64,000 nt of DNA from Hyphomonadaceae bacterium (GCA_023384105.1 JAHDXR010000004.1:186001-250000), one strand, 5' to 3'. Counted from the stretch's first letter, positions 9,029-17,893 are shown. Numbers and translations are program-made. The notes: generated by a model not told the origin, from the sequence alone.

Positions 9029-9439
9029 ATGCGCTTGGCCGCATCCTTGAGTTCTGCGCTGCAGCGCCTTGCGCTGACCGTGCTTATGGCGGCGGCGCTG
9101 CTGCACGGCGCTCTGCCGCCCGGCTACATGGCGGCGACGGCCAGCGGACATATCGTCATCGAACTCCGGAGCGCTTCCGGCGAGCACCTGATGCTCGACC
9201 TCTGCACCGGCCAGTATTCATCCGAAGCGCCCGCGCCGGATGATGAACGACAGCGCTCGCACGACGCCCGCTGCCCGTTCGCGGCGGCGGCCGAGCCGAT
9301 GATCGTCGCGCATGCGCAGACGGTTGCGCCGGCGGCCGATGTTTCGCTGCCTGTGCGCCGTGTCGAGACGCTGCGCGTTGCGCCTGCGCTCGGCGCGCCC
9401 TCGCCATTCCTCGCCCGCGGTCCCCCGCTTCAGGCCTGA
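9029..9439 (+). CDS. DUF2946 family protein
   Basis: A 136-residue exported or anchored protein: basic N-terminus, hydrophobic helix at residues 14-30, then LPPGYMAA, a later DLCTGQ and CPFAAAAE, and a C-terminal FLARGPPLQA. This layout fits DUF2946, commonly found directly upstream of copper-type TonB receptors. The TonB receptor gene follows 59 nt downstream, so the two probably form an operon. Confidence 0.8.
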   Translation: MRLAASLSSALQRLALTVLMAAALLHGALPPGYMAATASGHIVIELRSASGEHLMLDLCTGQYSSEAPAPDDERQRSHDARCPFAAAAEPMIVAHAQTVAPAADVSLPVRRVETLRVAPALGAPSPFLARGPPLQA

Positions 9440-9498
9440 CCGACACCCCTGAACCGATTGGATCGGGAGCGGCGCGCGCCGCTCCCCGGAGCCGCCAC

Positions 9499-11592
9499 AT
9501 GAAACATTCCCAACTTTCGGGCGCGGGCGCCATTGCGCTCGCGGCCATGCTCTCGCCCGCCTTCGCGCAGGAGGTGGATCCGGCGCTGCAGGACGTGATC
9601 GTCGTCACCGGCATACGCACGGTTTCGCCGGTCACCGACACCGAGCTGCCTAACACACGTCCGTACGAAGGCCCCGACGCAACCACTTTGCTGTCGCGCA
9701 CGCCGGGCGCCGCCCGCGTCGGCAACGGCGCGCTGTCCGGCCAGGCGCAGTATCGCGGCCTGTTCGGACCGCGCATCAATCTGCGCGTCGACGGCCAGAG
9801 CTTCGCCACCGGCGGCCCCAACCTGATGGACCCGCCGCTCCACTATGCGCCTCTGCCGCTCATCGCCGCGCTTGAGATCGATCGCGGCGTCAGCCCGGTG
9901 AGCGCCGGGCCCGGCCTCGGCGGCGGCATGAACGCCGTGTTCAAGCGCGTGGACTTCGCGCCGTCCGATGCGCTGACGCTCGGCTACGACCTCACGGCCC
10001 AGGCGCGCAGCGTGGATGACAGCACGGGCTTCGGCGGCATCGCCGGCGCCGCGACGGAATCGCTGCGCTTCAATCTGCTGGGCGCCTACGAGGAGGGTGG
10101 CGACACCGAATTCCCCGACGGCGCCGTCGCCGCATCGTCCTTCGAGCGCGGCGTGTTCGGCGTCAGCGCGGGCGTGCGTTTCGGCGCCCACGCGCTTTCG
10201 CTCGACGCGCGCCGGCAAAACACAGAGCTTTCCGGCAATCCCCCGTTCGGGATGGACATTCGCTATTTCGACGCCGATTTCGCGCGCATCGGCTATGCGG
10301 GCGCGTTGAGCGGCGTGCGGGTGGAAGCCTCGATCGATTACGCGGACGTCGCGCACGAGATGGACAATTACAGTCTCCGTCCTCCACCCCCTGCGGCTGA
10401 ACAGCGTAACAGCGCCGCCGTCGCGTCGACGCTCGGCGCCGATGTCTCCGTCGCCTGGGCGCTCTGGGGCGGCGAGGTTCAGATCGGCGCCGACCGCGTG
10501 CGGGTCGAGCGCAACATCGACGTCGCCAATCCCAACAACGCCAACTTCCGCATCGGCAGGCTGCCCGATATCGAGGTCGCCCGCACCGGCGCGTTCGCGC
10601 AATGGACAGGCGATCTCGGTCTGTTCAACGCCGAACTCGGCCTGCGCGCCGACCGCACCGACGCCGAGGCCGGCCTCGCCTGGACCGGTTCCGCCGTGCC
10701 GGCGGGCGTGGTCAATCTGGCGGCAGCGTTCAACGCGGCCGACCGCACCCGCAGCGACGATACGCTCGACGCGGCGGCGCGCTTCTGGATCGATGCGCAC
10801 GACGGCTTCGCCTGGCGCTTCACGCTGGCGCGCAAGACGCGCGCTCCCGGCTATGTCGAGCGCTTCGCTTGGTTGCCGAGCAGCGCCAGCGGCGGCATGG
10901 CCGACGGCAACATTTATGTCGGCGATCTCGGGATCGAGCCGGAAGTCGCGCTGATCGCCGAAGTCGGCTTCGACTACGCCGACGGCCGCGCCTATCTGCG
11001 TCCGACCGTCTATCTGCGCGAGATCGACGACTATATCCAGGGCGTGCCGTTCGACGCCACGCCCGGCGTGATCGACACGCCGCAGGAAATGGTCTCCTCG
11101 ATGAACGGCGATCCGACGCCGCTGCGCTTCGCCAACGTCGATGCGCGTCTCTATGGCTTCGACGTCGACGCCGGCCTGCGTCTGAACGAGTCCTGGCGCG
11201 TCGACGCCGTGGCCTCGTTCGTCCGCGGCGAGCGGCGCGACATCGACGACAATCTCTACCGCATCGCCCCGCCCAGCCTCACGGCGAGCCTCGCCTACGA
11301 GCGGCCGGCCTGGTCGATCGCGTTCGAGGGCCGCTTCGTCGCCGATCAAACCGAAGTCTCGCAGACCAATTCCGAAGCGGAGACGGACGGCTACGCCGTC
11401 TTCAGCCTGCTGGGCGATTGGGTCGTGCGCGACGGCGTGCGCATCTCGGGCGGTGTCGAGAACCTGTTCGACGAAAGCTACGTCGATCATCTCGGCGGCT
11501 ATAACCGCATCGCCGGTTCGGACGTCGGCCTCGGCGAACGCCTGCCCGGCGCCGGCCGCGGCGCCTTCGTGCGCGTGAGCGTCTCGCGCTAG
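9499..11592 (+). CDS. TonB-dependent outer-membrane receptor, OprC/NosA-like (probable copper)
   Basis: A 697-residue receptor with a signal peptide (residues 1-23, cut at AFA-Q), a plug domain (about 30-155) and a 22-strand barrel ending in VRVSVSR. The plug contains GGPNLMDPPLHYAP (residues 105-118), close to the PN-MDPP-Y segment of the copper receptors OprC and NosA, and ALEIDRGVSPVSAGPG. Upstream DUF2946 supports the copper assignment. GGAGCCGCC precedes the ATG. Substrate is inferred, not demonstrated. Confidence 0.82.
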   Translation: MKHSQLSGAGAIALAAMLSPAFAQEVDPALQDVIVVTGIRTVSPVTDTELPNTRPYEGPDATTLLSRTPGAARVGNGALSGQAQYRGLFGPRINLRVDGQSFATGGPNLMDPPLHYAPLPLIAALEIDRGVSPVSAGPGLGGGMNAVFKRVDFAPSDALTLGYDLTAQARSVDDSTGFGGIAGAATESLRFNLLGAYEEGGDTEFPDGAVAASSFERGVFGVSAGVRFGAHALSLDARRQNTELSGNPPFGMDIRYFDADFARIGYAGALSGVRVEASIDYADVAHEMDNYSLRPPPPAAEQRNSAAVASTLGADVSVAWALWGGEVQIGADRVRVERNIDVANPNNANFRIGRLPDIEVARTGAFAQWTGDLGLFNAELGLRADRTDAEAGLAWTGSAVPAGVVNLAAAFNAADRTRSDDTLDAAARFWIDAHDGFAWRFTLARKTRAPGYVERFAWLPSSASGGMADGNIYVGDLGIEPEVALIAEVGFDYADGRAYLRPTVYLREIDDYIQGVPFDATPGVIDTPQEMVSSMNGDPTPLRFANVDARLYGFDVDAGLRLNESWRVDAVASFVRGERRDIDDNLYRIAPPSLTASLAYERPAWSIAFEGRFVADQTEVSQTNSEAETDGYAVFSLLGDWVVRDGVRISGGVENLFDESYVDHLGGYNRIAGSDVGLGERLPGAGRGAFVRVSVSR

Positions 11593-11698
11593 GCCTGTGG
11601 ACCGCCGGCGTCCCGCCGGCAGGCGCTTTATCGAACAAGCGCCAGCGCTTGTCGGCAGCCGTCGCGCCTGCCGGCGGGACGCCGGCGGTCCGTGGCGG
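11593..11698. repeat. intergenic repeat, family B
   Basis: GGACCGCCGGCGTCCCGCCGGC at the left is mirrored by GCCGGCGGGACGCCGGCGGTCC at the right, giving a long hairpin. The centre carries ATCGAACAAGCGCCAGCGCTTGTCGG, matching the centre of the copy at 5638. It may terminate both convergent genes. Confidence 0.8.
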
Positions 11699-11702
11699 CG
11701 GT

Positions 11703-12311
11703 TCAGCTGAGCGACAGTCCTTCCGCCTTCAGCGCCTGCTGCACCGCCGGCCGCGCCAGGATGCGCTGGAAGTAGGCTTCCAGCTTCGGCTGGTCGCCGA
11801 GGTTGAGCTTGAACTTGCGCGCCCACGTCATCATCACGAAGGCGTAGGCGTCGGCGATGCTGAATGTATCGCCGAGCAGGTAGGTCTTGTCGCCGAGCTT
11901 GCGCTCCAGCAGGGCGAAGCGGTTGCGCAGCGTGGCGAAGATCGTCTCGCGCACATCGTCGGCCGGATTTCTGAACAGTGGGCTGAAGCCCTTGTGCAGT
12001 TCCGTGGCGATGAAGTTGAGCGTCTCCAGGAGTCGCCAATGCGCCATGCCTTCGCCCGGCGCGAGCCCCGCCTGCGGCGCTTGCGCGGCGAGATACTGCA
12101 TCACCACCGCGTTCTCGGTCAGCACCTCGCCGGTGTCGAGTTCCAGCGTCGGCACCGCCCCTTGCGGATTGATGTCGTAGAAATCGCGCCCGCTCTCGGT
12201 TTTTCGCTCCGCGCCGAACGCGATCCTGTCCAGCGCGACGTCGAGGCCGGCTTCGCGGGCGACGATGTGCGGCGCGAGCGAGCAAGCGCCGGGCGCGTAA
12301 TAGAGTTTCAT
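11703..12311 (-). CDS. glutathione S-transferase family protein
   Basis: A 202-residue protein starting MKLYYAPGACSLAPHI, the thioredoxin-fold N-terminus of beta-class bacterial GSTs, with the catalytic Cys10 in ACSLAPH and EVLTENAVVMQYLA lining the glutathione site. The helical C-terminal domain includes SIADAYAFVMMTWA. I chose the ATG at 12311 because AGGAGGCCTCCG is just upstream and longer versions add residues outside the fold. Confidence 0.92.
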   Translation of the reverse strand: MKLYYAPGACSLAPHIVAREAGLDVALDRIAFGAERKTESGRDFYDINPQGAVPTLELDTGEVLTENAVVMQYLAAQAPQAGLAPGEGMAHWRLLETLNFIATELHKGFSPLFRNPADDVRETIFATLRNRFALLERKLGDKTYLLGDTFSIADAYAFVMMTWARKFKLNLGDQPKLEAYFQRILARPAVQQALKAEGLSLS

Positions 12312-12415
12312 CGGAGGCCTCCTGATAGGGCGATGAATTACGCCGGCGCGCCGGGCGCTCAAGTGTCAGCGCTGTGACTGCGGGGGGCGGCGCCGGCAAT
12401 TATGCGACAAAAGGC

Positions 12416-12444
12416 TTGCAATGAGACAATAGTCTCATTATAAG
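12416..12444 (+). promoter_or_regulatory. promoter overlapped by a TetR-type operator
   Basis: TTGCAA (12416-12421) and TATAAG (12439-12444) sit 17 bp apart, a good sigma-70 pair. An inverted repeat AATGAGAC-AATA-GTCTCATT (12420-12427 and 12432-12439) covers the spacer. A repressor bound here would block polymerase. The downstream operon encodes its own TetR regulator, so autorepression is the natural reading. Confidence 0.8.
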
Positions 12445-12451
12445 CGGCGGC

Positions 12452-12889
12452 ATGGAGGTTGAAGCCATGCCGCTGACACGCGAACAGATGGACCGGAAGA
12501 TCGACGAACACTTCGGCTTCGAGCAGCGCGACGACGTCGAGGGCGTTCTTTCCACGCTCACCGCCGACGCCGAGCACGACATTGTCGGTTTTCCCACCGG
12601 CCCCACCCACGGCCGCGAGGCCGCGCGCGGCTTCTATGTCGGCCTGTTCTCCGACCTCGCGGACGGCTCGGTGCGGCCCTTGCGCCGGCTCTACGGCGAC
12701 AATTTCCTCATCGATGAATCGCTCTGGAGCGGTGCGGCTGTCGGCCGTCCGTTCGGCCTCGAAGGGCGCAACCGGCCGCTGTCGTTCCGCTTGCTGCATG
12801 TGATCGAGTTCGCCGACAGCGGCGACATGAAGCGCGAGCAGGTGTGGATCGATCTCGCCGCCATTCAGCAGCAGCTGCCGCAGAGCTGA
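12452..12889 (+). CDS. SnoaL-like / NTF2-fold protein
   Basis: A 145-residue protein (131 if it starts at the ATG at 12494-12496; the ATG at 12467 gives MPLTREQ). The pattern of an N-terminal helix, DAEHDIVGFPTGPTHGREA, and alternating strands to the end resembles SnoaL-like cone-fold proteins that bind or isomerise small hydrophobic molecules. It is the first gene behind the TetR-type operator and ends 1 nt before the regulator gene. Confidence 0.75.
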   Translation: MEVEAMPLTREQMDRKIDEHFGFEQRDDVEGVLSTLTADAEHDIVGFPTGPTHGREAARGFYVGLFSDLADGSVRPLRRLYGDNFLIDESLWSGAAVGRPFGLEGRNRPLSFRLLHVIEFADSGDMKREQVWIDLAAIQQQLPQS

Positions 12890-12890
12890 G

Positions 12891-13487
12891 ATGGAAGAGT
12901 CCAGCCGCTCCAACCAGAAGCGCCGCACGCGCAAGGACCTGCTGCAGGCCGCCGCGCGGCTGATGCAGCAGGGCCGTTCGCCGAGCTTGGACGAGGTGGC
13001 CGCCGAAGCCATGGTCTCGCGCGCGACCGCCTATCGCTATTTTCCGAACGCCGAAGCGCTGCTGGTCGAGGCGGCGCTCGATATGGCGGCGCCGGCGCCC
13101 GATCGCGTGTTCGACGGCGCGCCCGCGGACGATCCGGTCGCGCGGATGGAGCGCGTGGATGCGGCGTTCGAGGCCATGATCGCCGCCAATGAAGGCCCGC
13201 TCAGGATGATGCTGGCCCACGCAGTGCAGCGCCCGCTGCGCCAGGCCGAGGACGGCGATCTGCCGGCGCGCCAGAACCGGCGCACGCCGCTGATCGAAGC
13301 GGCGCTCGCGCCCGCGCGCGCACAGCTCAAGCCGGCGGACGTCAAGCCGCTGGCCAGGGCGCTGGCCCTGGTGGTCGGCACGGAATCCATGGTCGTGTTC
13401 AAGGACGTGCTGCAGCTCGGCGACGCCGACGCGCGCAAAGCGCGCCGCTGGGCGATACGCGCCATGATCGAAGCGGCGAAGCGCTAA
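12891..13487 (+). CDS. TetR/AcrR family transcriptional regulator
   Basis: A 198-residue repressor. The N-terminal helix-turn-helix spans about residues 12-58, with SLDEVAAEAMVSRATAYRYF as recognition region. The C-terminal helical ligand domain is unassigned. It is co-transcribed with the SnoaL-like gene, and the palindrome at 12420-12439 is the likely target. Confidence 0.92.
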   Translation: MEESSRSNQKRRTRKDLLQAAARLMQQGRSPSLDEVAAEAMVSRATAYRYFPNAEALLVEAALDMAAPAPDRVFDGAPADDPVARMERVDAAFEAMIAANEGPLRMMLAHAVQRPLRQAEDGDLPARQNRRTPLIEAALAPARAQLKPADVKPLARALALVVGTESMVVFKDVLQLGDADARKARRWAIRAMIEAAKR

Positions 13488-13496
13488 ACTCGACGC

Positions 13497-13546
13497 CCTA
13501 AGGACCGCCGGCGCCTTCGCCGGCATGGCGCGACGGCGCTTTCGCG
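13497..13546. repeat. family B repeat fragment running into a gene 3' end
   Basis: GGACCGCCGGCGCCTTCGCCGGC followed by ATGGCGCG repeats the family B core. The stop codon and about the last dozen codons of the YciI-like gene on the minus strand (RHAGEGAGGP) lie in it. Confidence 0.65.
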
Positions 13547-13944
13547 GCCGCGTTCAGCTCCCGCGCACAGTCGCCTTCGTCGCCCATCGACATCATCGGC
13601 CGCATCTCGCATACGCCTTCCCAGCCGTCGCCATAGAGCCGGTGCAGCTCCATGAACTCGACCGCCGAAGCCAGCGCGTCCTCGCGCGTTGCGAACTCGA
13701 AGATGGCGAAGCCGCCGATCGCTTCCTTCGTCTCCGCGAACGGCCCGTCGGTGACCGAGATCTGTCCGCGCTTCAGCGTGACGCGCGCCCCGCCCATCGC
13801 CGGCGGGAGCAGCCCGCCCGTGGAGATCATCGAGCCGTCCGCCATCCGCCGCTCGGAAAGCTTGGCCATCTCGTCCATCAGCCGCTGCGGCGGCGGCTTA
13901 TCGTCGGCGTCGGGCGAGAGGACGACGAGGTACATGTAGCGCAT
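13498..13944 (-). CDS. YciI-like (DGPF domain) protein
   Basis: A 148-residue protein beginning MRYMYLVVLSP and containing TDGPFAETKEAIGGFAIFE, the DGPF signature of YCII-related proteins often found with ECF sigma factors. No sigma factor gene is adjacent here. The core domain ends by about residue 118; the tail is alanine-rich and its last dozen residues come from a family B repeat, suggesting the original stop codon was lost or moved. Confidence 0.85.
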   Translation of the reverse strand: MRYMYLVVLSPDADDKPPPQRLMDEMAKLSERRMADGSMISTGGLLPPAMGGARVTLKRGQISVTDGPFAETKEAIGGFAIFEFATREDALASAVEFMELHRLYGDGWEGVCEMRPMMSMGDEGDCARELNAAAKAPSRHAGEGAGGP

Positions 13945-14106
13945 GGAGCGATCCTTCCGTATCAGGCCAAAGCGGCGCTAGGCTGAGGACGATGCACGCT
14001 CCCGAAAGCCGACATTTCGTCCCGGGATTTGTCCACAGCTGCATGGCTGCGCCGGCGCCCGCCGCGGTAGAACAATTCGGAAACCCGAATCGAGCTACCA
14101 AGGCCC

Positions 14107-15150
14107 ATGGCCATGCCCGCAGAACGCCCAGATGATCGCCTCGTGACCGGCGAGCGCATGCCCGGGGAGGGCGCCGACCGGGCGCTTCGTCCGCAGGGGT
14201 TCGACGAGTTCGTCGGCCAGCCCGCGGCCAAGGCCAATCTCAAGGTGTTCGTCGACGCCGCCCGCGCCCGCGCCGAGGCGATGGACCACACCTTGCTGTT
14301 CGGCCCGCCCGGCCTCGGCAAGACCACGCTGGCGCAGATCATCGCCCGCGAACTCGGCGTCGGCTTCCGCGCCACCAGCGGCCCCGTCATCGCCCGCGCC
14401 GGCGATCTCGCCGCGCTCTTGACCAATCTCGAACCGCGCGACGTGCTCTTCATCGACGAGATTCATCGCCTCGCGCCGGCGGTGGAGGAAATCCTCTACC
14501 CGGCGATGGAGGACTATCACCTCGACATCATCATCGGCGAAGGCCCCAGCGCGCGCAGCGTGCGCATCGATCTCGCGCCCTTCACGCTGGTCGGCGCCAC
14601 CACGCGCGCGGGCCTGCTCGGCACGCCGCTGCGCGACCGCTTCGGCATTCCGGTGCGCCTGGAATTCTACGGTCCCGACGAATTGCTCGGCATCGTCACG
14701 CGCGCGTCCGGCAAGCTCGGCGCGCCGATCACCGCCGAAGGCGCGCTCGAAATCGCCAAGCGCGCCCGCGGCACGCCGCGCGTCGCGGTGCGCCTCTTGC
14801 GCCGGGTGCGCGATTTCGCCGGCGAGAGCGTCATCGACGCCAAGGCGGCGGACGCTGCGCTGAAGCGCCTGGAGGTCGACGTCGACGGCCTCGACATGCT
14901 CGACCGCCGCTATCTCCACGCGCTCGTTGAAACCTATTCCGGCGGCCCCGTCGGCGTCGACACGCTCGCCGCCGCGCTCGCCGAAGCCCGCGACGCCATC
15001 GAAGACGTGATCGAGCCCTACCTGATGCAGCAAGGCTTCGTCATGCGCACCCCCCGCGGGCGCGTCGCCGCGGCGAAGGCGTATGAGCGGCTAGGCAAGA
15101 AACCGCCCGCCGCGCCGCCGGCGACGGGGACGCTGTTCGGGGAGAAGTAG
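14107..15150 (+). CDS. ruvB: Holliday junction branch migration helicase RuvB
   Basis: A 347-residue AAA+ motor that, with RuvA, drives branch migration during recombination. Walker A is GPPGLGKTT (about residues 63-71), Walker B is LFIDEIHR, sensor 1 is GATTRAG, and the C-terminal winged helix contains [26 protein letters not shown] in family form. The start is ambiguous between ATGs at 14107 and 14113. ruvA and ruvC are not adjacent in the window, and the gene downstream looks acquired. Confidence 0.96.
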   Translation: MAMPAERPDDRLVTGERMPGEGADRALRPQGFDEFVGQPAAKANLKVFVDAARARAEAMDHTLLFGPPGLGKTTLAQIIARELGVGFRATSGPVIARAGDLAALLTNLEPRDVLFIDEIHRLAPAVEEILYPAMEDYHLDIIIGEGPSARSVRIDLAPFTLVGATTRAGLLGTPLRDRFGIPVRLEFYGPDELLGIVTRASGKLGAPITAEGALEIAKRARGTPRVAVRLLRRVRDFAGESVIDAKAADAALKRLEVDVDGLDMLDRRYLHALVETYSGGPVGVDTLAAALAEARDAIEDVIEPYLMQQGFVMRTPRGRVAAAKAYERLGKKPPAAPPATGTLFGEK

Positions 15151-15903
15151 GTGGCGGCGTCAGCCCGGCTCCGATCGAAACGGGACCGCGAGTTGCTCGA
15201 TCTGGAGAGGGCCATCTGTCTCTTGGGGGTTGACTGGGTGGTTGAGCCTATGGAGCTGCGCTCAGGGCCGGACTTCATAATCTCCCACAAGGGGGTCAGG
15301 TTTGGTCTGGAGCACACGCTTGTCTGTGTGGATTGGAGCCGCCGAGAAAGCGGCTCTCTGATGCGAGCGGTAGAGGCGAAAAGACATAAGCGCCTAGTTG
15401 AGATCGTACGCCAATGTGAGGAGCATATGGGAGCGCCGCTGAATCTCTCGGTCAGCAGCCGGCGGACGCATTACCCGGATGACCACTACCACTTCGATAA
15501 TATCGACGATGATGAGATACTCAGTGCGCTGCTTGCTAGCCCAGTGCGTGGTGCTGAGGTTGGTGTACTCTTTCACGTGCTGCTCGGCGATGAGCGGTCT
15601 GGAGCATATACGGACTTGATTGTGCGAAAGGGCGTCCGACCGCTAGCGGAATTTATACCCAGTCACATGGGCTGGGTTTCCCGCGATCAGCGTTCGATCG
15701 ATGTCGCGATTGAGGAGAAGGCGAAGAGGCTCCCGAACTATAGGCAAGCTGCGGGTGATGATGTGAGATTGCTCGTTGTTGCGGACTGGACTCGAAACAG
15801 CGGGAAGGCGGACATTGACTCAACGGCGCAGTTCGATCTGCGCGGCTTCAACGCCGTCTATTTCTCGACTGGTGTGAAAGCTTTCAAGCTCAACGCGCAC
15901 TGA
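15151..15903 (+). CDS. unknown protein, possible PD-(D/E)XK nuclease fold
   Basis: A 250-residue protein starting with GTG directly after the ruvB stop, with GGGGAGAAG as ribosome-binding site. The DNA is visibly richer in A and T than its neighbours. RSGPDFIISHKGVRFGLEHT shows an acidic residue, a hydrophobic strand and an E-x-T pair spaced like the PD and ExK/ExT core of PD-(D/E)XK nucleases. The C-terminus has RLLVVADW. No family was recognised, so function is inference only. It precedes a toxin-antitoxin module. Confidence 0.6.
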   Translation: MAASARLRSKRDRELLDLERAICLLGVDWVVEPMELRSGPDFIISHKGVRFGLEHTLVCVDWSRRESGSLMRAVEAKRHKRLVEIVRQCEEHMGAPLNLSVSSRRTHYPDDHYHFDNIDDDEILSALLASPVRGAEVGVLFHVLLGDERSGAYTDLIVRKGVRPLAEFIPSHMGWVSRDQRSIDVAIEEKAKRLPNYRQAAGDDVRLLVVADWTRNSGKADIDSTAQFDLRGFNAVYFSTGVKAFKLNAH

Positions 15904-15952
15904 GGTCGGTCACGTAGTGGCAAAGTCCCAGCAGCGGTGCTATATCCTCTCT

Positions 15953-16255
15953 ATGCTCAATAACGGCTCCATCACCATCAAGCTCGATCCACGCACGGCG
16001 CGGCAGTTGGCTGAGCGCGCGCGGGAAGAGGGCGTGACGCCGGAGCAATTCGCCGCCGAACTCGTCGCCGAGGCCATTGCGGTCGATATCGATGCGCCGC
16101 CGCCGGGCTTGCTGGTACCCGAAGAGGATCTGCGCGCCTCGATCGCCGAGCAGATGCGCCAGCTTGAGAGCGGCGAGGCCGAACTCATCCCGCACGAGCA
16201 GGTGATGGCTGAGATGCGCGCAAAGCTTGACGCTGCGAAGGCGCGCAAGGCGTGA
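15953..16255 (+). CDS. RHH-type antitoxin of a ParE module (copy 1)
   Basis: A 100-residue protein. The N-terminus SITIKLDPRTARQLAERAREEGV is a ribbon-helix-helix DNA-binding domain; the acidic C-terminal half (PEEDLRASIAEQ...PHEQVMAEM) should wrap the toxin. The ATG at 15953 gives the compact RHH start; a GTG at 15917 is an alternative. TATAT lies just upstream, so the mRNA may be nearly leaderless. It is clearly homologous to the protein at 21065. Confidence 0.85.
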   Translation: MLNNGSITIKLDPRTARQLAERAREEGVTPEQFAAELVAEAIAVDIDAPPPGLLVPEEDLRASIAEQMRQLESGEAELIPHEQVMAEMRAKLDAAKARKA

Positions 16256-16548
16256 GGCGCCTGCTCTGGCAGGCCCAAGCGCGAGGCGACCTCGCAAAAA
16301 TTATCGACCATTTCGCCGACAAGGACCCACGCATAGCCGAAGCCCTGCTCAGCCGGATTCAACGCGCCGCCCGCGCATTGGCTAAGACCGACACAGGCCG
16401 TTCAGGCCGGATGCCGAATCTGCGCGAGAAGAGCGTGGCTCGCACCAAATACATCCTGGCCTATCGGGTCATGGAAAAGCAGATCGTTATCCTCCGCGTC
16501 ATACACGCCGCACAGTATTGGACGGCGTCGGGATGGCCCAAAGAATAA
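16252..16548 (+). CDS. ParE/RelE-family toxin (copy 1)
   Basis: A 98-residue toxin starting with GTG in a GTGA overlap with the antitoxin stop. RLLWQAQARGDLAKIIDHFAD, then GRSGRMPNLREKSVARTKYILAYRV and IVILRVIHAAQYW, match the ParE/RelE fold. ParE members poison DNA gyrase; RelE members cut mRNA; which applies here is unknown. Confidence 0.88.
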   Translation: MRRLLWQAQARGDLAKIIDHFADKDPRIAEALLSRIQRAARALAKTDTGRSGRMPNLREKSVARTKYILAYRVMEKQIVILRVIHAAQYWTASGWPKE

Positions 16549-16605
16549 CGGTTCGAACATCACGCGGTCGCGCGCTCCATCAGCGTCGAGCAGAGCCGTG
16601 CGACG

Positions 16606-16989
16606 TCATAGCGTCATCACCATCCGCCCCAGCTTCTTCGGCGCGACTGCGACGTAGCTCTGTTTCAGCCAGCCCTTTAGCGTCGCCATCTCCGCCAGCA
16701 CGTCGTCCTTCGGGCCGAGATGCGCCGTCACCCAATTGTGCTGTTTGTACCAGCCGCGCGCCGGGCGCACGAACGGCAGCGCTTCGGCCATCTCCGCCGA
16801 GACCGGCAGCTTCGCGATCAGCGTCAGCGCGTCGAGCGGTTCGCCGGCGGCGCCGAACACGGCGAACATCTTCTTGCGCACGTAAAGCGCGCGCGTCACC
16901 GTCCAGCCCGGCCCGGCCGACGTCTCGGGGAAGCCCAGACCGTAGGCGGTGAGTTCGGCTTCGGTGCGCTGATGTGGCGTGAGCGGCAT
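16606..16989 (-). CDS. MmcQ/YjbR family protein
   Basis: A 127-residue protein with the MmcQ/YjbR layout: a start helix (EAELTAYGLGFPETS), VRKKMFAVFG, and ARGWYKQHNWVTAHL near the end. The fold is a double-wing DNA-binding-like domain of unsettled function. The ATG at 16989 was chosen because upstream codons in the same frame look non-coding. Confidence 0.85.
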   Translation of the reverse strand: MPLTPHQRTEAELTAYGLGFPETSAGPGWTVTRALYVRKKMFAVFGAAGEPLDALTLIAKLPVSAEMAEALPFVRPARGWYKQHNWVTAHLGPKDDVLAEMATLKGWLKQSYVAVAPKKLGRMVMTL

Positions 16990-17086
16990 GTGTCCGGCTT
17001 CCCTCGCGGCATGCATGTCTAGCGCCGCATCGGCGCGCTGTCGCCGGCGTTGTGCTCGCGGGCGCCGGCACGCATAAGGTCGGCCC

Positions 17087-17881
17087 ATGACTTCGCTCCG
17101 CGCCGTCGTCGAACGGCTCACGCCTGAAGCCGACACTTTCGTTATCGATGCGCCCGAGGATTGGGGCCAGGGCCGCACGCTCTATGGCGGCATGACCGCG
17201 GCGCTCGCCTATGAAGCGGTGAAGCGCGCGCATGGCGACCTCGCGCCGCTGCGCTCGGCGCAGTTCAGTTTCATCGGTCCCGCGACCGGCCGGCTGCGCT
17301 TCGCTTCGACGCTGCTGCGGCGCGGCCGCTCCTCCACCATCATCGCCGCCGACGGATTCAACAAAGAGGGGCTGGCCGCGCGCGCGCTGTTCGTGTTCGC
17401 CGCCGCGCGCGAGAGCAGGATCGCGCACAGCTTCATCGCGCGGCCCGAGGTCGCGGCGGCGGAGGCGTGCCCGCCGTTCCGCAAGGAGGGCGCGGCCGCC
17501 CCGCGCGGCTTCTGGAACAATTTCGAAACCCGTCTCGCCGCCGGCCATCGCCTGCTCGACGCCGCCGCCGCGCGCGCGGAGTTCGCGGTGTGGACCCGTT
17601 TTCTCGACGCCGGCGGCGCCGATCCGACCACCGCATTGCTCGCCATCGCCGACTGCCTGCCGCCCGCGGCGATGGTGCTGTTTCCAAGCCTGGCGCCGAT
17701 CAGCACCATGACCTGGAGCGTCGACATCGCGCACGCGCCTGCAAGCGCCGATGGCTGGCGTCTGCTCTGGTCCGCCAGCGAGCAGGCCGGCGAAGGCTAT
17801 TCGCTGCAGAACATGGCGATGTGGAGCCAGACGGGAGAGCTGATCGCGCTCGGCCGCCAGGCCGTTGCGATCTTTGCATAG
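17087..17881 (+). CDS. acyl-CoA thioesterase family protein (TesB-like double hotdog)
   Basis: A 264-residue protein containing WGQGRTLYGGMTAALAYEA near the N-terminus and SQTGELIALGRQAVAIF at the end, the conserved beginnings and ends of TesB-like double-hotdog thioesterases that hydrolyse acyl-CoA. It is followed 12 nt later by an SDR gene and probably shares its transcript. Confidence 0.85.
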   Translation: MTSLRAVVERLTPEADTFVIDAPEDWGQGRTLYGGMTAALAYEAVKRAHGDLAPLRSAQFSFIGPATGRLRFASTLLRRGRSSTIIAADGFNKEGLAARALFVFAAARESRIAHSFIARPEVAAAEACPPFRKEGAAAPRGFWNNFETRLAAGHRLLDAAAARAEFAVWTRFLDAGGADPTTALLAIADCLPPAAMVLFPSLAPISTMTWSVDIAHAPASADGWRLLWSASEQAGEGYSLQNMAMWSQTGELIALGRQAVAIFA

Positions 17882-17893
17882 GAGAGAGCGCCG

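Noticed and set aside
9430-12399. 989-codon minus-strand frame across the TonB receptor and GST gene
   Set aside because: It is antisense to two well supported genes and has no recognisable domain; only the GST gene in a different frame is real.
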